Positions 9,608 through 18,684 of a stretch of DNA of 51,631 bases are shown one piece after another; positions within the stretch are counted from its first letter, which is position 1, and the number at the start of each line of letters is the position of its first letter. The stretch is from positions 17,594 through 69,224 of the forward strand of contig PBLQ01000010.1 of NCBI GenBank assembly GCA_002721815.1. Reading direction: 5' to 3'. The notes beneath the pieces were generated by a model. The model worked only from the letters and a program-made list of their open reading frames with translations. It did no database searches and was not told where the DNA came from. Origin of the DNA: Myxococcales bacterium. Its GTDB lineage: Bacteria > Myxococcota > UBA727 > GCA-2721815. A program made the position numbers and the translations under genes.

Positions 9608-10362
9608 TGCGTAAATGGAGCCTCATTGTATGCTGTATCATTGGCCTCATGAGCTGTGGCCCTAAAACCGCAAACATCTCTGCCGGGACGGTCTCCGTTC
9701 AGTTGAAGGGGCTCGATTCGACCATTTTTGATAATATTGAATCAGTGGTCTTTTTGCCCTTCGAAGCGACCACCCAAGCCGATTGCCTCAGCCTTCAAGG
9801 GGCCACTTTGGAACAGATGAGCGACCTTGATTCCAGCCTGGAGTTTATCGCGGCTCGCAAATTGGATACCAGCTTGGCCGGTATTGAACACCCTGAGAGG
9901 CTCTTAGAGCAACAGGAAGCCTGCGCAGAAGAGACGGGCGACCCCGACTCTTGTCCTGTGCCCTATTTTCGCTACAGGTTTGGCGCCTTAGAGCCCGGGC
10001 CCTTCACCCTCATCGCCTGGGGGACCACTGAACCTGTTTCGCCTGAAGAGGCGGAATATGGGTACTTCAGCTCTGGAACCATACAAACACCCGATGGTGG
10101 TTCGTCTGCTGATAATGAAAAACTGATTTTTCTGGAGCGATTTTACCCGCGAATGACGGCCGCTGCCTGTCTGCAATTTCAAATCATCGCAGGCGTGGAC
10201 GAGGTGAAAGAAATGGAGCTCTTCCCGGTGGGAGCTTGCTGCGATAATGGGCGGTGCGAGCTTACGACCTACACCGATTGCGATGGGTCATGGCACGATT
10301 CCAACTGCGACGATGCCACGATTTGTGCCGAGACGGACACCGAGTCCGAAACCGCCCCTTAG
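9604..10362 (+). CDS. Putative lipoprotein, unknown
   Basis: A 252-residue protein beginning with a lipoprotein signal (hydrophobic run ending GLMSCGPK, so lipidation at about Cys18). The rest is acidic and beta-rich with several Cys pairs; the C-terminal part has a dense Cys cluster (VGACCDNGRCELTTYTDCDG) that probably forms disulfides outside the cytoplasm. ATG 9604 overlaps the previous stop by four bases; ATG 9607 directly after it is an equally possible start. It belongs to the envelope set that continues with the TonB-dependent receptor 130 bp downstream. I do not recognise the family. Confidence 0.7.
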   Translation: MMRKWSLIVCCIIGLMSCGPKTANISAGTVSVQLKGLDSTIFDNIESVVFLPFEATTQADCLSLQGATLEQMSDLDSSLEFIAARKLDTSLAGIEHPERLLEQQEACAEETGDPDSCPVPYFRYRFGALEPGPFTLIAWGTTEPVSPEEAEYGYFSSGTIQTPDGGSSADNEKLIFLERFYPRMTAAACLQFQIIAGVDEVKEMELFPVGACCDNGRCELTTYTDCDGSWHDSNCDDATICAETDTESETAP

Positions 10363-10422
10363 GGCCCCCCAACCGATGCTCCAAAAAAGTGTTTGATTTG
10401 GGACTCTAAGAGGAATAACGCC

Positions 10423-10449
10423 ATGATTACCATTGTTTACCTTATTTGA
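10423..10449 (+). other. Possible 8-residue leader ORF before the TonB receptor
   Basis: ATG 10423 is preceded by AGAGGA eight bases upstream and encodes only MITIVYLI before TGA. It lies in the 130 bp gap upstream of the receptor start at 10494. A good ribosome site in front of such a short frame may be chance, or may mark a leader peptide or a start-site decoy. Low confidence. Confidence 0.2.
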
Positions 10450-10493
10450 CAGTGGTATCAACAACCGTGAATTAAACGAGATTTTTGACCTTG

Positions 10494-13229
10494 ATGAATG
10501 CTGCCCGAACAACCTTAATATTTGGCCTCAGCCTGCTCCTATGGACGTGGGGGACAGTCGGACATGCACAGCTCGAACCGCAACCCGGCGAACGAAAGCT
10601 TCAAGAGGCGGCTGCACCAGTGGTGACCAAAAACCCTGAGTTGCTGGAATCGGCAGCCCCTGAATACCCCCAAGAAGCACAAGACAAAAACATTGAGGGG
10701 GTGGTCACGCTGAAAATCGTCTTGGATGCCTCTGGTTTTGTTGAGGATGTCACCATTGAAAAAGGCGTCGATCCACTCATCGATCAAGCCGCCGTCGAAG
10801 CCGCCTATAATTTGGTGTTCTCCCCCGCGGAGGTGGACGGTCAACCTGCCCCCATCGCTTTGTTGTTCAGTTTCACTTTTGAAATGGCCGAACCGCCACC
10901 GGAGGCGATTGAAGCCGCAGAGAAAAAACCGGTGGTCAACTTCGAAGGGTTGGTACGGCAAGCCGGCAGCAAGAAACCCCTCGAACTGGCAGAAGTGACC
11001 GTGGAGCGGATCCCTGCAGAAGGTGAAGACATCAATGACGAGGACCTCTTACTGGCCGAAGCCTACAGCGATATCGAAGGTCGATTTGAAATTGCCGACA
11101 TTCCCATCGGGAAGCACTTGGTTAAAATTGCCATTTCAGGGCACGAAACTTTTCAAACGTTCGAGACTTTTGAAGAAGGTAAAAAAACCCAACTCATCGC
11201 TTACGTGCGGCCCACTGAAACAAACCTCTTTGAGACCATTGTACGTAAACGCAGAACCCTGAAAGAAGTTTCTCGCATTACCCTCTCTCGCGAAGAAGTG
11301 AAAAAGATACCGGGTACATTTGGAGACCCCATTCGGGTTTTAGAGAACCTTCCCGGCTTGGCGAAGTTACCTCTTTTCGGAGGCGCGCTGCTCATTCGTG
11401 GTGCCAACCCAGCCGATTCAGGAATCTATTTTGATACCGTGGGCATCCCGGTGCTTTACCATTTTGGGGGGCTCACTTCGGTGGTCAACCCTGAATTTCT
11501 TGAAACCATCGACTTCTTCCCGGGTGGGTTTGGGGCGAAATACGGACGCGCCATCGCTGGGGTGGTCGACGTCAATTCCCGAGACCTGGACTTCGAAGAT
11601 TTCCAAGGCAGCGCTGAGGTAGACCTCATTGACAGTGGCTTTTTCCTCGGGGGTCCCATCAAACTCCCCGGCGGCAAAGACTTGCAAGTGGGTTTCGCCG
11701 CGAGACGCTCTTATCTCGATGCACTGCTTCCCCTGGTTTTCGATGCCATCAATACCGGGGGGACCAACATCACCGCTGTTCCCGTGTACTGGGATTACCA
11801 AGCCAAGTCAGAGCTGCGCTTGGGCAACCATCGCGCCTCAATTTTTGGATTCGGCTCCAGCGATAAACTGTCAGTGATTTCCAATGATGAAAACGCCGAC
11901 TCCAGTGCGACCTTTGGTACCGACACCGTTTTTCACCGCCTCATCGGTAAAGTAAAATCCAAATTCGGCAAACAACTGAGCAACTCCTTTCAGGTTTACA
12001 GCGGAACCAATATCCAAAATTTCGGCGCCGCCAGTAGCGCTGGAATCAACTTGGACATCGAGGCCATTCGCGACACGCAGGGCACCCGAAACGCGCTGGT
12101 TTATCAGCCGAAGAAATGGCTGATTTGGGAGAATGGTTTTGAAGCGATTCAGTCCCAATACCGATACAAGTTCGATGTCCCGGTCTTTACGGGGGTGGGC
12201 GAGTTTCCACGGGTTGAACCGCCGTTGGACCAAGCTGAAAATCAAATCCTGGAAAGCGATGGAAACGCTGGCGCCTATGCGGCGTATACGGAGTTGCAGC
12301 TGGGGCCCATTTCGGGACTCACCATGATCGCCGGTCTGCGCGCCGAACACCTCTTCTTCCGTTACATTGACGAACAAGACGGCGATAAAGAAAAAGAGAG
12401 TACCTGGGATTACATCAACCCCAGATTCACGTTGCGCTACAGTCCTTTCGACAGCACGTCGTTCAAGGGCGCATTTGGGATTTATAACAACGCGCCCACC
12501 CCTCAACAGTTGTTGCCCGCATTGGGCAATCCCAACCTGGGTTTGACCCGAGCCTTTCAATGGATTGGTGGCTTCGAGCACCGTCTCACCGATATCATTA
12601 ACGTCAACCTGCAATGGTACTACACCCAACGCGACCAACTGGTCCAGAACTCCTCCTTGGCCATCGAACAAGACGATGGCACTTTTGAAGTGGAAAACTA
12701 CAGTAATGACGGGTACGGCCAAAGTTTCGGATTAGAATTGTTGGTCCGTCATGAGCTCACCAAGTACTTTTTCGGCTGGATTGCGTACACCCTTTCAAGG
12801 TCAGAAAGTGACACCAGCGAAGACGAGAAATATATGGTGGAAAACACCTTCGATCAAACGCACATTCTAACGCTGGTGGCCCAAACCAAACTCCCCTGGG
12901 AACTCACTTTTGGCGGCCGGTTCCGGTTGGTTTCTGGCTCTCCTGAGACGTTGCCTTTTAGCTCAATTCACGACCTTGACACCGATGATTTTAGCCCAGT
13001 CCAGTCTCGTTATATCCGTCCCCGCAAACCTGCTTTCAACCAGTTAGATTTGCGGATTGATCGAAAATTCACCTTCGATGCTGGTTCATTGACCGCTTTT
13101 CTAGACTTGCTCAACGTCTACAACCAGCAAAATGTAGAATTTTGGCAAGAAGATTACCGTTACCGGGAGCGTGCCCCCATCACCGGGCTCCCCATCTTAC
13201 CGGTGATTGGTCTTTCAGGAGAGTTCTAA
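10494..13229 (+). CDS. TonB-dependent receptor with N-terminal TonB-C-like domain
   Basis: A 911-residue outer-membrane receptor. Order: signal peptide (1-25); TonB C-terminal-like domain (about 54-131, APEYPQEAQDKNIEGVVTLK then the FSPAEVDGQP region); carboxypeptidase-regulatory-like beta domain (about 148-240); plug (about 248-365, RVLENLPGLAKLPLFGG, LLIRGANPADSG); 22-strand-type barrel to the C-terminus. Receptors of this type import large or scarce ligands using TonB energy; the ligand cannot be read here. A TonB-C-like domain inside the receptor itself is unusual outside myxobacterial-type genomes. ATG 10494 is chosen because it starts the signal peptide; an upstream TTG is less likely. 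It overlaps the next lipoprotein gene (TAATG), so they form a unit. Confidence 0.92.
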   Translation: MNAARTTLIFGLSLLLWTWGTVGHAQLEPQPGERKLQEAAAPVVTKNPELLESAAPEYPQEAQDKNIEGVVTLKIVLDASGFVEDVTIEKGVDPLIDQAAVEAAYNLVFSPAEVDGQPAPIALLFSFTFEMAEPPPEAIEAAEKKPVVNFEGLVRQAGSKKPLELAEVTVERIPAEGEDINDEDLLLAEAYSDIEGRFEIADIPIGKHLVKIAISGHETFQTFETFEEGKKTQLIAYVRPTETNLFETIVRKRRTLKEVSRITLSREEVKKIPGTFGDPIRVLENLPGLAKLPLFGGALLIRGANPADSGIYFDTVGIPVLYHFGGLTSVVNPEFLETIDFFPGGFGAKYGRAIAGVVDVNSRDLDFEDFQGSAEVDLIDSGFFLGGPIKLPGGKDLQVGFAARRSYLDALLPLVFDAINTGGTNITAVPVYWDYQAKSELRLGNHRASIFGFGSSDKLSVISNDENADSSATFGTDTVFHRLIGKVKSKFGKQLSNSFQVYSGTNIQNFGAASSAGINLDIEAIRDTQGTRNALVYQPKKWLIWENGFEAIQSQYRYKFDVPVFTGVGEFPRVEPPLDQAENQILESDGNAGAYAAYTELQLGPISGLTMIAGLRAEHLFFRYIDEQDGDKEKESTWDYINPRFTLRYSPFDSTSFKGAFGIYNNAPTPQQLLPALGNPNLGLTRAFQWIGGFEHRLTDIINVNLQWYYTQRDQLVQNSSLAIEQDDGTFEVENYSNDGYGQSFGLELLVRHELTKYFFGWIAYTLSRSESDTSEDEKYMVENTFDQTHILTLVAQTKLPWELTFGGRFRLVSGSPETLPFSSIHDLDTDDFSPVQSRYIRPRKPAFNQLDLRIDRKFTFDAGSLTAFLDLLNVYNQQNVEFWQEDYRYRERAPITGLPILPVIGLSGEF

Positions 13230-14434
13230 TGAAACGACTTGGATTCATCTGCTCTTTGTTGCTTGCGTCCACGGGATGCTCCATGTTCGATGCACAGTTC
13301 GAAATTAATGATCTGAGGATTCTTGCGGTACAAACCGAACCCGCTGAAATTCTCTATTCACCCCTATTTTTGTTTCCCGACGAGGCGCTGCCACCAGGCT
13401 TCACCAAGCCCACCACCGAAGTTAAGGTGACGGTCTATGCGTACGATCCACGTGGCAACGAAGTAGACACACGCTTACAGTTGTGCCCTGCCGAACTCAT
13501 TGACGAAGAAGATGGGTGCTTGGATTACGACTACTATGAGAAAAAGGATGAACACCCCTTTCCCGAAATCACGCGCCCAGTGACCGACACCATTACCACC
13601 GCTGAAGGTGCATCTGGAAAATTAGAGGCCTTTGAGTACACCTTTAATATTGCCCCAGAAGATTTCTTCACCTTCTTGCCAAAAGACGAGCTGGGCAACC
13701 TATTCCCCTCGCTGTTTCCCACCTACTTGATTTTCGACATCAAAGTAATGCCCAAAGATGGGCCTAAAGAAGAGGGCGAACGTGCCTACAAACGACTGCC
13801 CATGTACTTTGATTTTGCCAATCCCATCACGCCTCCCGACCTCGCTGATGCCGCCTCTGAAGCGCTGGGCCAGCGATTTTGTACGCCTCAAGATAACATC
13901 GAAGAATTTGCTCCGGGCTCCAATGCCGAATGCATTTACCCTAAAGTCCCCAATGCCAATCCAGAACTCTTGGGGTTTGATGTGGATTTGTCAGAAGTTT
14001 TTCCGTTGGAACTGGTGACGGGTGAAACCATTGATGATGTGGGTTTCCAGCTCGAAGAAGTCATCGACGTGCGCCCTGGAGACAAATTGCTCATCAGCCC
14101 GGTGGTCACCGCTGAAAGCGTAGAGTCATATCAAGTTTTTAGCTTCGATTTGAATACCGGTGAAATCCCTGCCATCAACCGTGAGGAGTCGCTGCGCGTG
14201 GAGTACATCATTACCGGTGGTGGTTTTTTTGACGGCCCGCCCTTTGGGAGTATGCAATTTTCCTCCAACGGGCACATCTCAACCATTTGGACCCTGCCCA
14301 ACGATAGAAAAAAAATGGAAGAAGATGTGATTATCGCGGTGATTCGTGACCAAAGAGGCGGTACCACCGTGAGTGAACTGACCGTGCGTTACGTGGAAGA
14401 CGGCGACCCCGAGGCCAGTGCTTTCGGGTTTTAG
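13229..14434 (+). CDS. Putative lipoprotein linked to the TonB receptor
   Basis: A 401-residue protein with a lipoprotein signal (LLLASTGC, lipidation at about Cys17). The body is acidic and beta-rich with no recognised catalytic motif. ATG 13229 shares its first base with the receptor stop codon, so translational coupling is likely; the frame is open further upstream but that part lies inside the receptor gene. A lipoprotein directly after a TonB-dependent receptor often serves as the surface ligand-binding partner, as in SusC/SusD systems, but the sequence does not look like SusD. Its role here is inference from position. Confidence 0.75.
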   Translation: MKRLGFICSLLLASTGCSMFDAQFEINDLRILAVQTEPAEILYSPLFLFPDEALPPGFTKPTTEVKVTVYAYDPRGNEVDTRLQLCPAELIDEEDGCLDYDYYEKKDEHPFPEITRPVTDTITTAEGASGKLEAFEYTFNIAPEDFFTFLPKDELGNLFPSLFPTYLIFDIKVMPKDGPKEEGERAYKRLPMYFDFANPITPPDLADAASEALGQRFCTPQDNIEEFAPGSNAECIYPKVPNANPELLGFDVDLSEVFPLELVTGETIDDVGFQLEEVIDVRPGDKLLISPVVTAESVESYQVFSFDLNTGEIPAINREESLRVEYIITGGGFFDGPPFGSMQFSSNGHISTIWTLPNDRKKMEEDVIIAVIRDQRGGTTVSELTVRYVEDGDPEASAFGF

Positions 14435-14703
14435 GACAGCGCTTTATCCAGGCCTTTTTCAATGCCCTCAGCAATTTTGCCTTTGATCAGCTTAACGGCC
14501 AAACCTAATTTGACTTCAATATCGATGCTCGATTCTGAAACCCGAATGGCACCCTTGGCCGGGCCGCTGAACTGGCCCTGATCGCCAGACCAAGCCACTT
14601 TGAGCTTCAGACGATCTTCCATTTTTTGGGTCATGTCTTGAAGCCGGGTAATGGTTTCTTCTTTGGAATAAGGATTTGCTCTAGAAATCTCGATATCGGC
14701 CAC
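14431..14703 (-). CDS. PHA-system (PHA_gran_rgn-like) small protein
   Basis: A 90-residue protein starting VADIEISRANPYSKEE and containing DMTQKMEDRLKLKVAW and a helical C-terminus. This resembles the polyhydroxyalkanoic acid system protein family, small proteins often found near granule genes and also widely in bacteria without them. The GTG at 14703 is chosen because AGGAG lies five bases upstream and the family begins with (M)ADI; the frame runs 23 codons further upstream without a better signal. No PHA synthase is present in this window. The 3' end overlaps the end of the receptor-linked lipoprotein gene. Confidence 0.75.
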   Translation of the reverse strand: MADIEISRANPYSKEETITRLQDMTQKMEDRLKLKVAWSGDQGQFSGPAKGAIRVSESSIDIEVKLGLAVKLIKGKIAEGIEKGLDKALS

Positions 14704-14798
14704 ATGCACTCCTAAAAAGCTGGTGGTTATAAAATTCATTGTGATAGAACTGAGAGACTCTAGCAGACCCACATTGGCCGTCGCAAGGTTTGAGGGAC

Positions 14799-15551
14799 AT
14801 GGTTGAAAAAAAGCGTTTAGATGTCCTTTTGATTGAAAAAGGGCTTGAAGAAAGTCGAAGTAAAGCGGCAGCCCGTATCATGGCGGGCCAGGTGGTGGTC
14901 AACGATCAAATGATCGACAAACCAGGCACCCAGGTCAAAGCCGATGCACACATACGTCTCAAGGGAAAAGGACTTCCCTTTGTCTCCAGAGGCGGTCTCA
15001 AAATTGAAGGTGCTTTCGGCCATTGGCCCATACCCACCGAAAACCGCATCTGTTTAGATGTGGGCGCATCCACCGGCGGGTTTACCGACTTTCTCCTCCA
15101 AAAAGGGGCACAGAGGGTCTTTGCCGTTGATGTGGGCTACGGGCAGCTTCATTGGAAATTACAAACCGATGAACGGGTCACCAACATGGAACGTACCCAC
15201 ATTTTAAAAACCACGCCTGACGATTTCGATGAAACGCCTGACCTATGCGTGATGGACGTGAGTTTCATCTCTGTAGCTAAAATTTTACCTCATCTTCAAA
15301 CCCTTTTGGCCCCCAAGGCTGAACTGGTCATTTTGGTGAAACCACAATTTGAACTAAGTGCTGCCGAGGTAGGAAAAGGCGGTATCGTGCGCGATGCTGA
15401 AAAAAGACAAAAAGCATTGAAAAGTATTTGTGACAAGGCCACTGAATTAGGATTGGAAATTGTCGGGCACATGGAAAGTCCCATTCAAGGGGCGGAGGGC
15501 AATATTGAATTTCTCCTCTATTTGAAACACGATGGGGAGATTTCGGTATGA
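14799..15551 (+). CDS. tlyA: TlyA-family rRNA (cytidine-2'-O)-methyltransferase
   Basis: A 250-residue protein. Residues 1-65 are an S4 RNA-binding domain (KRLDVLLIEKGLEESRSKA, AGQVVVNDQMIDKPG). The remainder is an FtsJ-like Rossmann methyltransferase: SAM loop DVGASTGGFTDFLLQKGA, then DVGYGQLHWKL and the KPQFEL catalytic region. Members methylate 2'-hydroxyls of ribosomal RNA; some were first named hemolysins. ATG 14799 has GAGGG just upstream; an in-frame TTG at 14790 is a less likely start. It overlaps the next gene by ATGA and is divergent from the PHA-system gene. Confidence 0.93.
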   Translation: MVEKKRLDVLLIEKGLEESRSKAAARIMAGQVVVNDQMIDKPGTQVKADAHIRLKGKGLPFVSRGGLKIEGAFGHWPIPTENRICLDVGASTGGFTDFLLQKGAQRVFAVDVGYGQLHWKLQTDERVTNMERTHILKTTPDDFDETPDLCVMDVSFISVAKILPHLQTLLAPKAELVILVKPQFELSAAEVGKGGIVRDAEKRQKALKSICDKATELGLEIVGHMESPIQGAEGNIEFLLYLKHDGEISV

Positions 15552-16846
15552 AATTTTATGTATTGCGCACCGGTCACAAAATCGCCCCCTTCAATGAAAA
15601 CCTCGACGACCTGCCCTTTGCCGAATCCAGTTTTAGTGCAGAAAGAGAACGCATTGCCCAACGACTGGGTTTATCCTTAGAAGATGTTCCCCAAGAATCG
15701 CGCACCACCCTGCAATCCCCATGCGTGGTGGTGAGCGAAAACTGTTTTATCAGTGAAAAGGCCCTCACAGATTTCCTCAAACGGGCAGCAGGGTCTCAAA
15801 GTATTGCCCAGTTGGCATTAGCACAAACCCCATCTTCAGATTACACACGCCCAGTGTCGTCAGTCATGGTCGATGCGCTGGAGCCTTCTGGTTTGGGCGC
15901 CAAAGCCAAAAATGCAAAGGGGCCGGAGGCCGATGCCACCCATCGTGTGAGGGTCCATTGTTATTATGTTCCTCCCGAACAATCGGCCGAAACATTCGAC
16001 GGCATTCTCGATCACTTCCAAGATGAAGCACAGCCCGTTGTGGTGCCCAAAAGGGAAATATTGATTCCATTGCAACTGCCCTTATGGGGCGCTGAGGTGG
16101 ACCGCACCTTTAACTACCCCATTACATCCACCGTCGCTTGCCACGTGGATCACTGGGTCAATTTACTTTGGCTCAACCAGCTGGCATTTGCCATTCGCTG
16201 GAATGAAACGGTTCGTGCTCACCCCATTTGGGCCATGGCCAAGGTTTTGCGCGCGGGTTCTTTGAAACCCGAAAAAATTCTGCCACGCCTCAACCGTTTT
16301 GGTCGTGCCTGCAAAGTGCATCCCACTGCCTATGTGGAGGGTTGTATCCTGGGTGACAACGTTTCCATTGGCGCCAAAGCCACCCTGCGCAATTGCATCG
16401 TGGGCAACAATGTCACCATAGAAGATCATGCCAATGTGCTTTCATCAGTCTTGGCCAACGATGTTTACGTTACCCCAAAGACATTTGTCATTTGGTCTTT
16501 GGCCGACCGTGGCGCTGTAATTTCCAACTACAAATTACAGGTCTCGATTCTGGGGAAAAACGCCGCCACTTCCACCTGGGCAGGGTTGATCGACGCCAAA
16601 CTCACGGGTGATGTGGATATTTTCCACGAAGGTCATAAAGTAAGCACAGAGCGACAATTCCTAGGGTCGTGTATTGGGCATAACGCTTATATTGGCGCAA
16701 AAGTTTTGATCATGCCAGGTCGGGCCGTGCCCAATGATGCCTTCGTGGCCATGCGCTCCGATGAACTCATATCAACCATTCCCCATGAAATGCCCGCAGG
16801 GGTCCCTCATATGCGGGACGGCGGTACATTGGTTCCCATCAAATAA
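15548..16846 (+). CDS. Left-handed beta-helix (hexapeptide-repeat) protein
   Basis: A 432-residue protein. The C-terminal half (about 250-410) is built of hexapeptide repeats (VHPTAYVEGCILGDNVSIGA, NNVTIEDHANVLSS) as in GlmU and related nucleotide-sugar acyl- or nucleotidyltransferases. The N-terminal 240 residues do not show the GlmU-type nucleotidyltransferase fingerprint and I do not recognise them. An acyltransferase or sugar-modifying role is possible but not demonstrated. It is translationally coupled to tlyA by an ATGA overlap, which says little about function. No signal peptide or membrane segment is seen, so it is probably cytoplasmic. Confidence 0.75.
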   Translation: MKFYVLRTGHKIAPFNENLDDLPFAESSFSAERERIAQRLGLSLEDVPQESRTTLQSPCVVVSENCFISEKALTDFLKRAAGSQSIAQLALAQTPSSDYTRPVSSVMVDALEPSGLGAKAKNAKGPEADATHRVRVHCYYVPPEQSAETFDGILDHFQDEAQPVVVPKREILIPLQLPLWGAEVDRTFNYPITSTVACHVDHWVNLLWLNQLAFAIRWNETVRAHPIWAMAKVLRAGSLKPEKILPRLNRFGRACKVHPTAYVEGCILGDNVSIGAKATLRNCIVGNNVTIEDHANVLSSVLANDVYVTPKTFVIWSLADRGAVISNYKLQVSILGKNAATSTWAGLIDAKLTGDVDIFHEGHKVSTERQFLGSCIGHNAYIGAKVLIMPGRAVPNDAFVAMRSDELISTIPHEMPAGVPHMRDGGTLVPIK

Positions 16847-16884
16847 ATAGACATATAATTTTTAATGGGTGATACGGCTTCGTT

Positions 16885-17505
16885 TTAGTGTTTGCCCGTG
16901 TTGTCGGGCGTCCAATCTGCCCAACCCATCACCTTAAAAAACCGGTCGACAATATAGGCGGTCAACCCCCAAACCGGCCAATTGCCGGCATCAAATACCG
17001 GAATGGCCAGATTGCCCGTTCGATAATATTGGGTGGTTCGTTGGGTGTCATCATCGAGTTCGCCAAACGAGAGGGTAAACACCGCTTCGATCTCATCTTC
17101 CGAAAAATCGAGTTGGTTCACAGCCGGTAAATCTTCACAAAAGCCCACCACGGGAGTGACGGGTACGCCGGTGATTGCAATGGCATCATGAAACAGACCT
17201 AACACCTGCACCACCGATGCCTTCAGGCCCAGCTCTTCTTCGAATTCGCGCAGTGCAGTGGCAGTGGCATTTTCATCTTCTGGGTCCTCCATGCCACCTG
17301 GGAAACTGACTTGGCCTTTATGGGTGCCCACCTTTTCACTGCGTTTGGTGAAGACGATGGAAGGCCGCCCATCCACATTGGCGAAAAGAATCAGCACGGC
17401 GGCTCGACGGCCCGGACGGCTGACTCTTTCTCGGGTGAGGGACGCCAAAGCGGTTTTGACCTTCGCAGCCCAAGCAGCGTCCAAATATGAGGGCATGTCA
17501 TTCAT
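16885..17505 (-). CDS. Nudix hydrolase, CoA pyrophosphatase type
   Basis: A 206-residue cytoplasmic protein. It has the CoA-pyrophosphatase signature before the Nudix box (VFTKRSEKVGTHKGQVSFPG) and a Nudix box with TALREFEEELGL, whose Glu residues bind metal. Family members (NudL type) cleave CoA and its derivatives to 4'-phosphopantetheine and 3',5'-ADP. Start ATG 17505 (MNDMPSY) is chosen over the longer open frame because the upstream part overlaps the uppP promoter region and is not family-like; ATG 17496 is also possible. Divergent from uppP. Confidence 0.88.
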   Translation of the reverse strand: MNDMPSYLDAAWAAKVKTALASLTRERVSRPGRRAAVLILFANVDGRPSIVFTKRSEKVGTHKGQVSFPGGMEDPEDENATATALREFEEELGLKASVVQVLGLFHDAIAITGVPVTPVVGFCEDLPAVNQLDFSEDEIEAVFTLSFGELDDDTQRTTQYYRTGNLAIPVFDAGNWPVWGLTAYIVDRFFKVMGWADWTPDNTGKH

Positions 17506-17602
17506 GGCGGTATTATGGAAGGATTCGGCCAAGGTGTAAAGACACCTTTTCTTGTTTACCGGCCTAAAAAAAGATAAGGGAAGACTTCGAACGAAGGGTG
17601 TC

Positions 17603-18421
17603 ATGGATTTACTTCAAGCGACGATACTCGGGGTGGTTCAAGGGGCCACCGAATATCTGCCGGTGTCTTCCAGCGCGCACTTGGTGTTGGTCCCTGCCTT
17701 TTTGGGTTGGGAGAAACACGACGAGCAAATTCATTTTCTGTTCGATGTCTTGGTGCAACTGGGCACCCTGATCGGCGTCTTCGTGTATTTTTGGAAAGAC
17801 CTCATGGAAGTCTTACAAGGCATGCTCCACGGCATAAAAAGTCGTGATTTTGTCCAAGACCCCGGAGCACGCCTGGGCGTTCAATTGGTCATTGCCACCC
17901 TCCCTGCCGTGGTCATCGGATTGTTGTTCAAAGACCATCTGGAGGCTTTCTTTTCTGACGCAAACGCAACTTTGTACTTTTTACTATTTACCGCGGCCAT
18001 GCTTTTTTCTGCCGAATGGGCGGGCAAAAACAACAATGAGGCCGTCTCACTCACATGGAAAACAGCATTTATCATCGGACTGGCACAAGCGCTGGCCTTG
18101 TTCCCTGGGGTCAGCCGATCTGGCTCCACCATTGCCGCGGGCATGTTTCTTGGCCTCACCCGAGCACAAAGTGCCCGCTTCTCGTTTTTGATGTCCATTC
18201 CCGTTTTACTCGGGGCATCGATTCTGGCGGGCAAAGATCTGTTGGCCCACAGTGAGCTTTTGGACACGCTCTTGGTGCCCTTAATTTTGGGTTTCATTAC
18301 CTCGGGCATCACGGGCTATTTGGTCATTAAATGGTTTTTGGCGTATTTGAAAAACCGAAGTCTTTGGGCATTTGGCCTGTATTGCGTTGGCGTCTCAATG
18401 CTCGGCTTGGTTCTTTTGTAA
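17603..18421 (+). CDS. uppP: Undecaprenyl-diphosphatase
   Basis: A 272-residue polytopic inner-membrane enzyme that removes one phosphate from undecaprenyl diphosphate, recycling the lipid carrier for peptidoglycan and other wall polymers. Both family motifs are present: QGATEYLPVSSSAH near the N-terminus (usually EG.TE.LPVSSSGH, so Gln replaces Glu and Ala replaces Gly) and PGVSRSGSTIAAG in the second half. Seven to eight hydrophobic helices are visible. ATG 17603 places the first motif at residue 13, as usual for the family. Gram-negative and Gram-positive bacteria both use this family (BacA). Confidence 0.95.
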   Translation: MDLLQATILGVVQGATEYLPVSSSAHLVLVPAFLGWEKHDEQIHFLFDVLVQLGTLIGVFVYFWKDLMEVLQGMLHGIKSRDFVQDPGARLGVQLVIATLPAVVIGLLFKDHLEAFFSDANATLYFLLFTAAMLFSAEWAGKNNNEAVSLTWKTAFIIGLAQALALFPGVSRSGSTIAAGMFLGLTRAQSARFSFLMSIPVLLGASILAGKDLLAHSELLDTLLVPLILGFITSGITGYLVIKWFLAYLKNRSLWAFGLYCVGVSMLGLVLL

Positions 18422-18684
18422 TTTCTCGACATCTCCGCCTGCGAACCCAACCGTGCAATTGCGTATTCCGGGCCGCACCGCTCTGCTTTTGAATTGCAAC
18501 AACCAAATAAAAACCCATCAATAAAACAAAGGCTTAAGTTAAGCTATGGGCATGGCTCATCTGTTGCACCGCAGGTAAAGTCACGGGGTCGCGCATGGGC
18601 CCTTAACGCGTTAATTTATGGACGCAGACTTTGGGGTCTGACGGGCCAAGTGTTAGGCTTTCACGCAGGGTTTCAGGGAGTTAT
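18422..18684. other. Intergenic region upstream of the DUF2330 operon
   Basis: About 260 bp without a convincing gene. It contains the odd palindrome GCTTAAGTTAAGC (18532-18544) and the perfect palindrome TTAACGCGTTAA (18603-18614, about 70 bp before the first start codon). Either may be a transcription-factor site. No clear terminator with a T-run for uppP was found. Confidence 0.4.
18603..18614. promoter_or_regulatory. Perfect 12 bp palindrome, candidate operator
   Basis: TTAACGCGTTAA is fully self-complementary and lies about 70 bp upstream of the first DUF2330 start codon, where a repressor or activator site for the operon would be expected. The regulator is unknown. Confidence 0.3.

Noticed and set aside
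11871-12722. A long minus-strand open frame inside the TonB receptor
   Set aside because: Antisense shadow of a strongly coding strand; no motif, no ribosome site, and no protein-like pattern.
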